A stretch of 64,000 nucleotides of DNA from Nocardioides phosphati (GCF_014646375.1 NZ_BMNI01000001.1:1-64000); one strand, 5' to 3'. Positions 1 to 9,091 are shown, counted from the stretch's first letter. Notes: generated from the letters alone by a model not told the origin. A program made the numbers and translations.

Positions 1-42
1 AAGGATTCACCCGGTGGCCGCGCCTACGTTGGAGGCACGCGC

Positions 43-768
43 TCACTCAGGACGTCGTACACCACTCTGCTGGACTCCACTGCTCGGCGTCCCCGGTGGA
101 ATGCTGTGGCGGAGAAAGCGCGCGACGTCCTTGAAAGCGTCCACGGTCTGCTTGACCAGGGACGTGCCAGGCGCGGCAGTTGCCACGGATGCCGCGAAGC
201 CGCCCCAGCCTGCTCGCGGGACATAGGAGGGGCTACGGCACCAGGGCGCCAGCCTGGACGGGAAGTTCTCATAGGTCAGCCCGTCGCGCGGGATGGGGAA
301 GATGGTGGTGTTCAGGACCACGAGCCGCGTGACACGGTCCAGGCAGTCCAGGAATGCGCCGACGCCGATCGGACCGCCCCAGTCGTGGATGACCAGGGTC
401 ACGTCCCGCAGGTCCAACGCCTCGATCAGCTGGGCGAGGTTGGCCGCATGGTGCATGTCGACCATCTCGAACGTGGCCTGGTCGGACAGCCCGAAGCCGA
501 TGTTGTCCGCTGCCACGAGCCGAACGGGAATGCCTGCGTCGACGAGTGCGTCGCGGACGTGGCGGTACGCGTAGGAGCACTCAGGATTCCCGTGGACGAA
601 GAGAACAGTCGCCTCGGCGGGACCCGTGCCGACTCGCGTGTCGAAGCAGAACATCTTCTTGCCGGCGTCGAGCCCTGAGGTGAGGGTGAACCAGCGCTCA
701 CTGCCTGCCGGGGCGTAGTCATCAGGTGGCCGACGAAGCGGGCTGTTCGACTCGACATCGATCGTCAT
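43..768 (-). CDS. Truncated alpha/beta hydrolase, haloalkane dehalogenase-like
   Basis: The reading frame begins MTIDVESN (ATG at 768) and runs 241 residues. An oxyanion motif HGNP lies at about residues 59-62 and the nucleophile motif H-D-W-G-G at 128-132, with Asp129 as the expected nucleophile. This is the arrangement of haloalkane dehalogenases and related alpha/beta hydrolases. Members are normally about 290-310 residues; this frame stops early after a Pro/Ser/Arg-rich tail with no family resemblance, so the C-terminal segment carrying the catalytic His is missing. Only 42 bases remain to the window edge, too few to hold it. The longer frame back to 972 overlaps the next gene's leader and looks non-coding upstream of 768. 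It is probably a decaying gene or a frameshift; activity is doubtful. Confidence 0.6.
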   Translation of the reverse strand: MTIDVESNSPLRRPPDDYAPAGSERWFTLTSGLDAGKKMFCFDTRVGTGPAEATVLFVHGNPECSYAYRHVRDALVDAGIPVRLVAADNIGFGLSDQATFEMVDMHHAANLAQLIEALDLRDVTLVIHDWGGPIGVGAFLDCLDRVTRLVVLNTTIFPIPRDGLTYENFPSRLAPWCRSPSYVPRAGWGGFAASVATAAPGTSLVKQTVDAFKDVARFLRHSIPPGTPSSGVQQSGVRRPE

Positions 769-862
769 GTCTCGAAGGTAGTGGGCGTCACGCCGAGCCG
801 GGCCGGATCGGGCTCGCAACAGGTCAGGGCAACCGCCGGGCGGCGCTGCGCGTCGTACGGGC

Positions 863-1372
863 ATGACCAGGATCCCTGCCCTCGTGATCGCCGTCCTCGC
901 GGCATCCGGCGCGGCCTTCGTGCCCGTCGTCACCTCTTCCGCCGGCGCGACCACCGTGCCCGCCTGCCACAACGCCGACGTCGCCGTCCGTTACCGCGCG
1001 ACCGACTCCGGAGCGGGTCACCGCTACGGCCGGATCGTGATGATCAACGTCTCCACGCACGCCTGCCACTCAGGAGGCTTCGGTGGCCTGTCGTACGTCG
1101 GGGACGGCAACGGCACGCAGATCGGCGCCGCGGCCGACCGCGTCGGCACGTGGTCCGGCTTCACGCTGCGGCCCGGCCAGCGGGCGTTCAGCCCGGTCGA
1201 CGAGGTCGTCGCCGGCAACTACCCGGCGGCGACGTGCCGGCCCGCGCACGTCGACGGCTTCCGGGTCTACATCCCCAACGCCACGCGCTCGAAGTACGTC
1301 CCGCACCCGACGACGGGCTGCCGCAACACCGCGGTGCACCTGCTCTCGCACAGGGCGTTCCGGCTGGCCTGA
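863..1372 (+). CDS. Secreted DUF4232 domain protein
   Basis: This is a 169-residue protein with an N-terminal signal peptide: a hydrophobic stretch at residues 5-22 and Ala-rich cleavage region near 27-29. The mature part carries four cysteines (35, 68, 125, 153) suited to two disulfides and the pattern of DUF4232 proteins, which are small exported beta-sandwich proteins of actinomycetes, often lipoproteins. No lipobox Cys follows the signal here, so it is probably released or loosely wall-associated. ATG at 863 is the only start that keeps the signal peptide intact. It stands alone, divergent from the hydrolase at 43-768, and its function is unknown. Confidence 0.75.
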   Translation: MTRIPALVIAVLAASGAAFVPVVTSSAGATTVPACHNADVAVRYRATDSGAGHRYGRIVMINVSTHACHSGGFGGLSYVGDGNGTQIGAAADRVGTWSGFTLRPGQRAFSPVDEVVAGNYPAATCRPAHVDGFRVYIPNATRSKYVPHPTTGCRNTAVHLLSHRAFRLA

Positions 1373-1404
1373 GCCGCGCGGGGGAGCCTCGCCGACGGCG
1401 AACC

Positions 1405-1890
1405 TCAGGAGGCGTGCAGCGCCGCCCGGAGGTCCGTCGGCTGGCCGGCGGCGGCGTAGGCGCGCTCGAGGCGCTGGACCTGGCGGTCGTTGGGAAGGAC
1501 GTGCCAGAGCATCAGCACGACGGCGCCCACCGCGCCGAGCGCGACGACGGCGAAGCCGCCCTGCGCGAGGACGAACGAGAGTGCCAGCGTGACGATGAAC
1601 GGTGCCTCGGCGAAGACGAAGCGCAGCATCATCAGCGCCTGGAAGCGTGCCGCCGGGTCGCCGGCGGTCTCGCTGGTGACCTGGTAGCCGATCGTGTTGA
1701 TGACCGCGGCGCCGCCGGCGAGCAGCACCAGCGGGACGGCCAGGGCCCACAGCGGAGGCGCGAACGCGTCTTCCTGGCCGCCGAGGACGAACCACAGCGC
1801 GAGCAGGATGACGACGGGTGCGCTGACGAGCGTCGTGCCGAGGAGGCGCAGCGACTGCCACGTGGGGGTGGCCGGAGCAGGAGTGGTCAT
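1405..1890 (-). CDS. Conserved four-helix membrane protein
   Basis: The 161-residue product starts at ATG 1890 (MTTPAPAT). Four hydrophobic segments are visible at about residues 16-38, 46-68, 92-110 and 112-128, followed by a charged cytoplasmic-looking tail with the motif PNDRQVQRLERAY. A longer frame to 2022 exists but adds Arg/Pro-rich sequence before the first helix and runs into the start of the divergent gene at 2007. I do not recognise a family with a known function; the layout resembles small actinobacterial integral membrane proteins. Confidence 0.7.
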   Translation of the reverse strand: MTTPAPATPTWQSLRLLGTTLVSAPVVILLALWFVLGGQEDAFAPPLWALAVPLVLLAGGAAVINTIGYQVTSETAGDPAARFQALMMLRFVFAEAPFIVTLALSFVLAQGGFAVVALGAVGAVVLMLWHVLPNDRQVQRLERAYAAAGQPTDLRAALHAS

Positions 1891-2006
1891 GGTGGACAGT
1901 CTCGCCGGTGACCCCCGGTGGCGGCGTACGACGGGCCGGGTAGCGGGGGTGTCGGGCCGGCTGCCGGCAGGTCTCGCTGCAGCATGGGTCGGATACGGTC
2001 GATCGC

Positions 2007-3038
2007 GTGACTCGGGATCCATGGCTCGACAACCTGAAGATGACCCTGGTGACCCTCGTGGTCGTCGGGCACTCCTTGACGCTGCTGCCGGAGGAGGCGA
2101 TCACCCAGCGCGTCTACGACTTCGTCTACTACTGGCACATGCCGGCGTTCGTGCTGGTCTCGGGCTACCTGTCGCGCAGCTTCACGTGGTCGCGCAAGAA
2201 CCTCAGCAACCTGGTCACCGGCATCGCGCTGCCCTACGTCATCTTCGAGGGGCTGCTGGCGTGGTTCCGCATCGACGTCGGCCACGAGGACAACATCACC
2301 AACATCTGGCTCAACCCGCACTGGCCGATGTGGTACCTCGCGGCGCTCTTCCAGTGGCGCCTGATCACGCCGATCCTCAAGCTGCACTGGATCGCGCTGC
2401 CGCTCAGCGTCGTGGCCTCGCTGTGGTGGGGGACCGAGGGGTCGGTCTTCTTCGACCTCAACCGGACGATCGGCATGCTGCCGTTCTTCACCATCGGCCT
2501 CTACCTCCACGACGCCAACCCGAAGTTCCTCACCTTCCTGCGCCGCAGTCACGGCCGTGAGGTCGGCGCGGGCCTGCTCGTCGGCATCTTCGTGCTCGCC
2601 GCCTGGACCGACGACTGGACCTCCACCACGTGGCTCTACTACTCCGACGCATACGCCGACTTCGGTGTCTCCACGACCGAGGGCCTCTGGATCCGGGCCG
2701 CGCTGCTGCTGATCGCGACGGCCGGTGCCTTCGGCATCCTGATGATCGTCCCGCGCCAGGACTCCTGGTACGCCCGGCTGGGCTCCGCCTCCCTCGTCGT
2801 CTACCTCTTCCACGGCTTCTTCGTCCGCGGCGCGATGTACGCCGGCTACGACACCTGGGCCTCGAAGGCGGGGGGCTGGGCGATCTGGCCGACCGTCCTC
2901 GGCTCGATCGCGCTCGCCTTCCTCCTGGCCTGGCGTCCGGTCTCGAGCCGGCTGCTGTGGCTGGCCGACCCGGTCGGGTCCTGGCGGCGGCACCGGAAAC
3001 TGCGGCTCGCCGCGACGGACACCGCGGCGGCCGCCTAG
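2007..3038 (+). CDS. Acyltransferase family 3 membrane protein
   Basis: The 343-residue product starts at GTG 2007 (MTRDPWLDNLKM). It matches the acyltransferase-3 (OafA/YrhL, Fuc4NAc-transferase-like) layout: a catalytic-type His in VVVGHSL at about residue 22, followed by roughly ten membrane helices and a short charged C-terminus. The sequence HMPAFVLVSGYL at about 44-55 is typical of the family. Such enzymes move acyl groups, commonly acetyl, onto sugars or cell-wall polymers from the cytoplasmic face. No SGNH domain is fused. The neighbours give no substrate, so the acceptor is unknown. Confidence 0.82.
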   Translation: MTRDPWLDNLKMTLVTLVVVGHSLTLLPEEAITQRVYDFVYYWHMPAFVLVSGYLSRSFTWSRKNLSNLVTGIALPYVIFEGLLAWFRIDVGHEDNITNIWLNPHWPMWYLAALFQWRLITPILKLHWIALPLSVVASLWWGTEGSVFFDLNRTIGMLPFFTIGLYLHDANPKFLTFLRRSHGREVGAGLLVGIFVLAAWTDDWTSTTWLYYSDAYADFGVSTTEGLWIRAALLLIATAGAFGILMIVPRQDSWYARLGSASLVVYLFHGFFVRGAMYAGYDTWASKAGGWAIWPTVLGSIALAFLLAWRPVSSRLLWLADPVGSWRRHRKLRLAATDTAAAA

Positions 3039-3062
3039 GTGGCGCACGGCTAGGCTCGGGAC

Positions 3063-3947
3063 ATGGGACGACTGCCGCAGCGCCAGCGCGTCGCGGCGTA
3101 CGCCGTGATCATCCGCGACGGCGAGATCCTGCTGTCGCGGCTGGCCGCGCGCGTGACGAGCGGTGAGCTCTGGACGCTGCCGGGAGGCGGCATTGAGCAC
3201 GGCGAGGACCCGCGTGACGCGGTGGTCCGCGAGGTCGCCGAGGAGACCGGGCTCGACGTGACGGTGTCGCGCGAGGCGAGGGTCTACTCGATGCACAACC
3301 GCAGGGCCCGCTTCGGCAAGGGCAAAGCCGACTACCACGCGGTCCGCATCGTCTTCGAGGGCTGGGTGGCGCCCGACGCTCCGCAGCCGCACGTCGTCGA
3401 GGTCGACGGCTCGACCGCCGACGCCGCCTGGCAGCCGCTCGCCGACGTCCTCGACGGCACGCTTCCCGTGTCGCCCCTCGTCATCGAGGCGCTGCGCGAC
3501 CACGAGCACCACCGTCACCAGCGCGTGGCGGCGTACGCCGTCGTACGCCGGGGCGACGAGGTCCTGCTGACCCGCCTGTCGAACCGGGCCCACCTGCCCG
3601 GCGTGTGGACCTTGCCCGGTGGCGGGGTCGAGCACGGCGAGCGGCCCGCGGCCGGGCTGGCGCGCGAGGTCGCCGAGGAGTGCGGGGTGGCCTGCGAGGT
3701 GGGCGCGCTGCTCGACGTGCACGACGTCCACCTGGTCGGCACCGCGCCCGACGGGCGCACGCAGGACTACCACGGCGTCCACCTGCTCTACGAGGCCTCG
3801 GTGCCCGCGGGGGCGACGCCGCGGGTGGTCGAGGTCGACGGCACGACCGACGCGGTCGAGTGGGTCCGGGTCGCCGACGTGCTCGAGGGCCGGCGCGAGG
3901 TCCTCGAGGTCGTGCGCCACGCCCTCCAGCTGACCGCGGATGTCTGA
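3063..3947 (+). CDS. Two-domain (tandem) Nudix hydrolase
   Basis: This 294-residue protein contains two complete Nudix domains, at about residues 8-140 and 152-290. Both keep the catalytic box G-x5-E-x7-R-E-U-x-E-E-x-G-U: residues 42-64 in the first (ending REVAEETGL) and 187-209 in the second (ending REVAEECGV). Each domain opens with the same RVAAYAV strand, which points to an internal duplication. Nudix enzymes hydrolyse nucleoside diphosphates linked to a second moiety; the substrate cannot be read from the sequence. The stop overlaps the start of the next gene (ATGTCTGA), suggesting translational coupling to the oxidoreductase. Confidence 0.85.
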   Translation: MGRLPQRQRVAAYAVIIRDGEILLSRLAARVTSGELWTLPGGGIEHGEDPRDAVVREVAEETGLDVTVSREARVYSMHNRRARFGKGKADYHAVRIVFEGWVAPDAPQPHVVEVDGSTADAAWQPLADVLDGTLPVSPLVIEALRDHEHHRHQRVAAYAVVRRGDEVLLTRLSNRAHLPGVWTLPGGGVEHGERPAAGLAREVAEECGVACEVGALLDVHDVHLVGTAPDGRTQDYHGVHLLYEASVPAGATPRVVEVDGTTDAVEWVRVADVLEGRREVLEVVRHALQLTADV

Positions 3948-6792
3948 GGCGCCCGACCTCCGCGAGGCCCTGCAGCGGGCCGGGGTGCCCGTGTCGGCTT
4001 CGACGCTTGACCGGGCGCTCTACTCCTCCGACGCGTCGCTCTACCGGGTCGTGCCTGCGGCCGTCGCTCATCCGCGTTCACGTGAGTCGCTGGTCGCGGC
4101 GGTGTCGGTCGCGCGCTCGCTGGGCGTGCCGGTCACGGTGCGCGGGGCCGGCACGTCGATCGCCGGCAACGCGGTCGGGCCGGGGCTGGTGGTCGACGTG
4201 TCGCGCCTGTCGCGCGTGCTGTCGGTCTCGCCCGAGGAGCGCCTGGCGGTCGTGGAGCCCGGGGTCGTGCAGGCCTCGCTGCAGGCGGCTGCGGCCCCGC
4301 ACGGGCTCCGCTTCGGGCCCGACCCGTCGACCCACACCCGCTGCACCCTCGGCGGCATGATCGGCAACAACGCGTGCGGCTCGCGCGCCCTCGGCTTCGG
4401 CCGCACGTCGGACAACGTGCTGGGCATGGAGGTGCTCTGGGGCAACGGGTCGGTGGAGACACTGGGTGGCCCGCTCGCGGGTGAGCCCGGTCCCACGACC
4501 GCGGCGCTGGCCGCCCTCGGGGAGGCGCACCTGGCGCCGATCCGCGAGGGCTTCGGGCACTTCGCGCGCCAGGGCAGCGGCTACGCGCTCGAGTACCTGC
4601 TGCCCGAGCGGTTCGCGCCGCACCGGCTGGTCGTCGGGTCGGAGGGCACGCTCGGCGTGGCGCTCTCGGCCACCGTGGCGCTCGTGGAGGAGCCGGCCGC
4701 GCGGGTGATGCTGCTGCTCGGCTACCCGTCGATGGCGGAGGCGGCTGACGCGGTGCCCGGGGTGGTGGCCGCGGTGCCGGCGGCCGCCTCGGGCCGTGCC
4801 GGGCTGCTCGCACTCGAGGGGCTCGACGCGCGGATCGTCGACGTCGTCCGGGCGCGCGGGGGAGCGGTGCCGGAGCTGCCGCGCGGCGGTGGCTGGCTCT
4901 TCGCCGAGCTGGCGGCGGGCTCCGTCGGCGAGGCGTCCGCGCTGGCGGCGCAGGTCGCGGGTGCTGCCGGGGCGCTCGGTGACCGGCTGGTCACCGACCA
5001 CGCCGAGCAGGCGGTGCTCTGGCGGATCCGGGAGGACGGGGCCGGCCTGGCGGGGCGCTCGCTCGGCCGCCCGGCGTACTCGGGCTGGGAGGACGCCGCC
5101 GTACCGCCCGCCCGGCTGGGGACCTGGCTGCGGCGCTTCGACGAGCTCCTGCGTGAGCACGGGCTCGACGGCGTGCCCTACGGGCACTTCGGCGACGGCT
5201 GCGTGCATGCGCGCATCGACTTCACCTTCGACGACGGCGGCGCGCGGTTCCGGGCGTTCCTGACCGATGCGGCGCGCGCGGTCACGGCGCTGGGCGGGTC
5301 GCTCTCCGGCGAGCACGGCGACGGGCGGGCGCGGTCCGAGCTCCTCCCGCTGATGTACGACGAGCGGTCGCTCGCGCTCTTCGCCGCGGTCAAGCAGGTC
5401 TGCGACCCCGACAACCTGCTCAACCCCGGTGTGCTCGTCGACCCGGCTCCGCTCGACGCGGACCTGCGCCCGGCACGGCCGGTGGCGCGCCTGCCGCTCG
5501 TGCTCGGCGGCGACGCGTCGCTGGGCGAGGCGGTCCACCGCTGCACGGGTGTGGGGAAGTGCGTGGCGCCCGCGGGTGGCGGCGTGATGTGCCCGTCGTG
5601 GAAGGCGACCCGCGACGAGAAGGACTCGACCCGCGGCCGCGCGCGGGTGCTGCAGGAGGCGCTCGACGGGTCGCTGGTGCGGGGACTCGGCGACCCGGCC
5701 GTGCACGAGGCGCTCGACCTCTGCCTGGCCTGCAAGGGCTGTGCGCGCGACTGCCCCGCCGGCGTCGACATGGCGGCGTACAAGGCGGAGGTGCTGGCCC
5801 AGAAGTGGAAGGGGCGCCTGCGGCCGCGGGAGCACTACACGCTCGGGCGGCTGCCGACCTGGCTGCGGCTGATGCCGGCGGGTCCTGCCTCGCGGGCACT
5901 CGCCCGGCCCTGGCTGGCGCGCGTGGCGGGCCGGATCGCGGGTGTCGACCTGCGGCGCTCGCTGCCGGAGCTGCCCGCCCGCTCGCTGCGTGACGAGCTG
6001 CGTCATCGCACACCGCGGGCTGCGCCGTCGCGCAGGTGGCAGGTGGTCGCCCCGCGGCCCGACGTGTGGATCTGGGCCGACTCGTTCACCGACCACCTGG
6101 CGCCGCCGGCCGGTCTCGCGGCCATCAGCCTGCTCGAGGCAGCCGGGCTCAGCGTCGCGGTGATCCCGGCGGACGCCTGTTGCGGCCTGACCCGGATCAG
6201 CACCGGCCAGCTCGACGCCGCGCGCCGGATCGCCGGCCGGGCCGTCGAGCGTCTCCACCCCTACGTGGCGTCGGGCGTGCCCGTGGTCGGCCTCGAGCCG
6301 TCCTGCCTGGCGACGCTCCGAGATGACGTGCCGCGGCTGGTGGCGGGGGAGCAGGCGCGCGAGGTCGCGGTCGGCGTGCGCACCCTGGCCGAGCTGCTGC
6401 TCAGCCTGGACTGGGAGCCGCCCGACCTGACGGGCGTGAGGATCGTCGCCCAGCCGCACTGCCACCACGCCTCGGTCCTCGGGTGGGAGGCCGACGAGGC
6501 GCTGCTGCGCCGCGCGGGCGCGACGGTCACCCGCGTGGACGGGTGCTGCGGCCTCGCCGGCGACTTCGGCATGACGCCGGAGCACTACGACGTCAGCGTG
6601 GCGATCGCGGAGACGGCGCTGCTGCCCACTGTGCGCGAGGCCGCGCGCGCGGCCGCGGGTGGCGGCGCCGGCGTCGTCGTGCTGGCCGACGGCTTCTCGT
6701 GCCGCTACCAGCTGGCCGACCTGGCCGGCGTACGGGCGGTGCACCTGGCAGAGCTGCTCGCCGACGCGGGCAATGCCCCCTCCGCACCCTAG
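3940..6792 (+). CDS. FAD-binding and 4Fe-4S oxidoreductase (D-lactate/glycolate dehydrogenase-like)
   Basis: The 950-residue protein fuses a GlcD-like flavoprotein with a GlcF-like iron-sulfur and CCG part. A PCMH-type FAD domain covers about residues 35-250 (R-G-A-G-T-S-I-A-G-N motif near 68), then the FAD-linked oxidase C-terminal domain to about 500. Cysteine clusters for two Fe-S centres follow (C-x-GVGKC near 535 and CLACKGCARDCP near 595). Two CCG motifs, DACCGL near 747 and DGCCGL near 869, end the protein. This is the layout of respiratory D-2-hydroxyacid dehydrogenases such as the Dld/Ykg type, which pass electrons to the membrane. ATG at 3940 overlaps the Nudix stop by eight bases. 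The exact substrate is unproven. Confidence 0.85.
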   Translation: MSEAPDLREALQRAGVPVSASTLDRALYSSDASLYRVVPAAVAHPRSRESLVAAVSVARSLGVPVTVRGAGTSIAGNAVGPGLVVDVSRLSRVLSVSPEERLAVVEPGVVQASLQAAAAPHGLRFGPDPSTHTRCTLGGMIGNNACGSRALGFGRTSDNVLGMEVLWGNGSVETLGGPLAGEPGPTTAALAALGEAHLAPIREGFGHFARQGSGYALEYLLPERFAPHRLVVGSEGTLGVALSATVALVEEPAARVMLLLGYPSMAEAADAVPGVVAAVPAAASGRAGLLALEGLDARIVDVVRARGGAVPELPRGGGWLFAELAAGSVGEASALAAQVAGAAGALGDRLVTDHAEQAVLWRIREDGAGLAGRSLGRPAYSGWEDAAVPPARLGTWLRRFDELLREHGLDGVPYGHFGDGCVHARIDFTFDDGGARFRAFLTDAARAVTALGGSLSGEHGDGRARSELLPLMYDERSLALFAAVKQVCDPDNLLNPGVLVDPAPLDADLRPARPVARLPLVLGGDASLGEAVHRCTGVGKCVAPAGGGVMCPSWKATRDEKDSTRGRARVLQEALDGSLVRGLGDPAVHEALDLCLACKGCARDCPAGVDMAAYKAEVLAQKWKGRLRPREHYTLGRLPTWLRLMPAGPASRALARPWLARVAGRIAGVDLRRSLPELPARSLRDELRHRTPRAAPSRRWQVVAPRPDVWIWADSFTDHLAPPAGLAAISLLEAAGLSVAVIPADACCGLTRISTGQLDAARRIAGRAVERLHPYVASGVPVVGLEPSCLATLRDDVPRLVAGEQAREVAVGVRTLAELLLSLDWEPPDLTGVRIVAQPHCHHASVLGWEADEALLRRAGATVTRVDGCCGLAGDFGMTPEHYDVSVAIAETALLPTVREAARAAAGGGAGVVVLADGFSCRYQLADLAGVRAVHLAELLADAGNAPSAP

Positions 6793-6802
6793 AATTCGCG
6801 CC

Positions 6803-6889
6803 ATGCATCCCCGTTACCGCCGTCTGGTCATCCCCTCGCTCCTCGTCGGGCTGATCCTGATCGCGGTCGTCGCCAAGTTCGTCAACTGA
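6803..6889 (+). CDS. 28-residue single-span membrane peptide
   Basis: A short frame starts at ATG 6803, ten bases after the oxidoreductase stop, and encodes MHPRYRRLVIPSLLVGLILI followed by AVVAKFVN. It has a basic N-terminus (RYRR) and one hydrophobic helix at about residues 9-24, the layout of a small membrane protein with the N-terminus inside. Its TGA overlaps the ATG of the methyltransferase (TGATG), which supports real translation and coupling. No family is recognised. Such peptides often modify a neighbouring membrane complex, but nothing here shows a partner. Confidence 0.55.
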   Translation: MHPRYRRLVIPSLLVGLILIAVVAKFVN

Positions 6890-8136
6890 TGGCCGAGCCA
6901 CTCCTCCGTGCGCTGATGCGGGTGCGGGCGCTGCTCCTCGACGAGCAGCAGCTGGTCCGCGCCGTCGCGTCGGGCCGTCAGCGCGGCACCGAGCCTCCGT
7001 GGCGCCGGGCCGAGCTGCGCTACGTCGACCTCAAGGCGGGCCGCCACCTCCAGGTCGTGACGTACGACGCCACGCAGGCGCACACCGCCAACCACGCGGT
7101 CGGTGAGGCGGCCCGCGAGGCGGTCGACGCCCTGCTCGACCTGCCCTTCGGCAACTGGCACGTCGAGACCCTGACCGAGCAGCACCAGCTCCGGGTGACG
7201 AAGAAGAACGAGGCGCTGCTCCACACGACCGCGCGCGCGACGCCGGTCGACGCGAGCACGCTGGTGCGGGGGCACGACAAGCCCAAGGAGCGGCTGCTCG
7301 CCGAGGACCACCCGGTCCTCAAGGAACTCGGCATCTCCGACGCGCAGGGCCGGATCAAGCCGAGCCGCCAGGCGAAGTACCGCCAGGTCGAGGAGTTCCT
7401 CCGCCTGCTCGACTCCTCCGTCGAGGACGCGATCAAGGCCTGCCACCTCCGCCGGCCCACCGCCGAGGACCCGCTGCGCATCGTCGACCTCGGCTGCGGC
7501 AACGCCTACCTGACCTTCGCGGCACAGGCCCACCTCGGCGCGAAGCTGCCGGTCCACCTCACCGGTGTCGACGTGAAGCAGCAGTCGCGCGACCACAACA
7601 CGGCGGTCGCGCAGCGGCTCGGCCTCGACATGGACTTCGTCGTCGGCACGATCGCCGATGCGCAGCTCGACCAGGCGCCCGACGTCGTCCTCGCGCTCCA
7701 CGCCTGCGACACCGCCACCGACGAGGCGCTCGCCCGGGCCCACGAGTGGCAGGCGGCCCTCGTCCTGGCGGCGCCCTGCTGCCACCACGACATCGCGGCG
7801 CAGCTGCGCAAGGCGCCAACCCCGTCGCCGTACGCCATGCTCACGCGGCACGGCATCCTGCGCGAGCGGTTCGCCGACACCCTGACCGACGCCGTACGCG
7901 CGGCGATCCTGCGGCTGCTGGGCTACCGCGTCGACGTCGTGGAGTTCGTCGAGTCGGAGCACACCCCGCGCAACACCCTGCTCCGCGCCGTCCGGACCGG
8001 CGGTGTGGTCAAGGGCGGCTCCGTCCGCAAGGAGTACGACGACCTCGTCGCGACCTGGGCGATCAACCCGCACCTCGCCGTCCTGACCGGCATCGCGCCG
8101 ACCGCCGCACGCGAGGACGCTGCCGCCGATGCGTAG
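6889..8136 (+). CDS. SAM-dependent methyltransferase (Methyltransf_32-like)
   Basis: The 415-residue protein has a class I methyltransferase motif I, V-D-L-G-C-G-N-A-Y-L, near residue 200, motif II-like GVDVKQQS some 30 residues on, and an unusual APCCHHD motif near 295. This combination is that of the PF13679 (Methyltransf_32) group, found in METTL25/RRNAD1-like proteins across life. The first 190 residues form an extra N-terminal domain. The methyl acceptor is unknown; rRNA or protein targets are possible. The start overlaps the stop of the 28-residue membrane peptide and its end overlaps the next gene. Confidence 0.75.
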   Translation: MAEPLLRALMRVRALLLDEQQLVRAVASGRQRGTEPPWRRAELRYVDLKAGRHLQVVTYDATQAHTANHAVGEAAREAVDALLDLPFGNWHVETLTEQHQLRVTKKNEALLHTTARATPVDASTLVRGHDKPKERLLAEDHPVLKELGISDAQGRIKPSRQAKYRQVEEFLRLLDSSVEDAIKACHLRRPTAEDPLRIVDLGCGNAYLTFAAQAHLGAKLPVHLTGVDVKQQSRDHNTAVAQRLGLDMDFVVGTIADAQLDQAPDVVLALHACDTATDEALARAHEWQAALVLAAPCCHHDIAAQLRKAPTPSPYAMLTRHGILRERFADTLTDAVRAAILRLLGYRVDVVEFVESEHTPRNTLLRAVRTGGVVKGGSVRKEYDDLVATWAINPHLAVLTGIAPTAAREDAAADA

Positions 8137-9091
8137 CCTCCTCGTCGGCGTCGTCGTGGCCGCGCCGTTCGTCGTGGGAGCCGCCTCGGCTGCCCCCTTC
8201 GACGACATCGCGCGCGGCCACGAGGTCACACGCTTCGCCGACCCCGAGATCGTGGAGTCGTCGGGCCTGGTCGTCGGCGGTGGCCTCGCGGTCACCATGA
8301 ACGACTCCGGTGACACCGCCCGGGTCTTCACCGTCGACCTCAAGACCGGACAGACCGTCGGCGTCACCCACTTCGACGGCAAGGCCTCCGACCTCGAGTC
8401 GCTCGCGCCCGCCGGCAACGGCCAGATCTGGGTCGGCGACACCGGCGACAACAACCACGATCGCTCCGACATCGAGGTGACCCGGGTGCCGGTCGGGCGC
8501 GGCGAGCGCCACGTCACGGGCGAGACGTTCCACCTGCAGTACCCCGGCGACCCCGAGGACGCCGAGGCGCTGCTCGCCGACCCCCGCACCGGCCGGCTGT
8601 ACGTCGTCACCAAGGGCCCGTTCCGCGGCCACGTGTACGCCGCCCCCGAGCGTCTCGACCCGGCCGGTGAGAACCAGCTGCAGCAGGTCGCCGAGGCGCC
8701 CGCGATGGTCACCGACGGAGCCTTCTACCCCGACGGCAAGCACGTGCTGCTGCGCAACTACCGCCGGGCGTTCCTCTTCTCGTTCCCCGGCTTCCGCCCG
8801 CTCGCGGACTTCACGCTCCCCTCGCAGAAGCAGGGGGAGGGGCTGGCGATCGACGGCTCGGACACCGTCTACCTCTCGTCGGAGGGCGCCGGCCAGCCGG
8901 TCCTCCGGGTCGACCTGCCCGCGGCTGCGGAGGCTGCGCTGCGCGGGCTGCCCGCGCCCCGGCCGACCCCGGCGCAGGGCTCCGCGAGCGGCCAGGACGG
9001 TGGCGGTCGTGGCGGCCGGTGGGTGCCGGTGCTCTTCGGCGCGCTCGGCGTGGTCATGCTCGGCGGCATCGTGAAGGTCATGCGCGGGTAA
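8129..9091 (+). CDS. Exported, C-terminally membrane-anchored protein with propeller-like repeats
   Basis: The 320-residue product starts at ATG 8129, inside the stop of the methyltransferase (ATGCGTAG). A signal peptide covers residues 1-22 (cleavage near A-S-A-A). The body contains blade-like stretches such as VTMNDSGDTARVFTVDLKTG and IWVGDTGDNNHDRSDIEV, resembling phytase-like or SMP-30-like propellers. A Gly/Gln-rich linker and a C-terminal hydrophobic helix (about 296-316) ending in a basic tail suggest anchoring in the membrane with the propeller outside. No catalytic residues can be named. Confidence 0.7.
   Translation: MRSLLVGVVVAAPFVVGAASAAPFDDIARGHEVTRFADPEIVESSGLVVGGGLAVTMNDSGDTARVFTVDLKTGQTVGVTHFDGKASDLESLAPAGNGQIWVGDTGDNNHDRSDIEVTRVPVGRGERHVTGETFHLQYPGDPEDAEALLADPRTGRLYVVTKGPFRGHVYAAPERLDPAGENQLQQVAEAPAMVTDGAFYPDGKHVLLRNYRRAFLFSFPGFRPLADFTLPSQKQGEGLAIDGSDTVYLSSEGAGQPVLRVDLPAAAEAALRGLPAPRPTPAQGSASGQDGGGRGGRWVPVLFGALGVVMLGGIVKVMRG

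Noticed and set aside
1887..3920. 677-codon open frame on the minus strand
   Set aside because: It runs antisense through the acyltransferase and Nudix genes, is full of Arg, Pro and Ala and shows no family motifs; long antisense frames are normal at this G+C.
4078..6804. 908-codon open frame on the minus strand
   Set aside because: It is the shadow of the FAD/Fe-S oxidoreductase, which has clear motifs on the plus strand.
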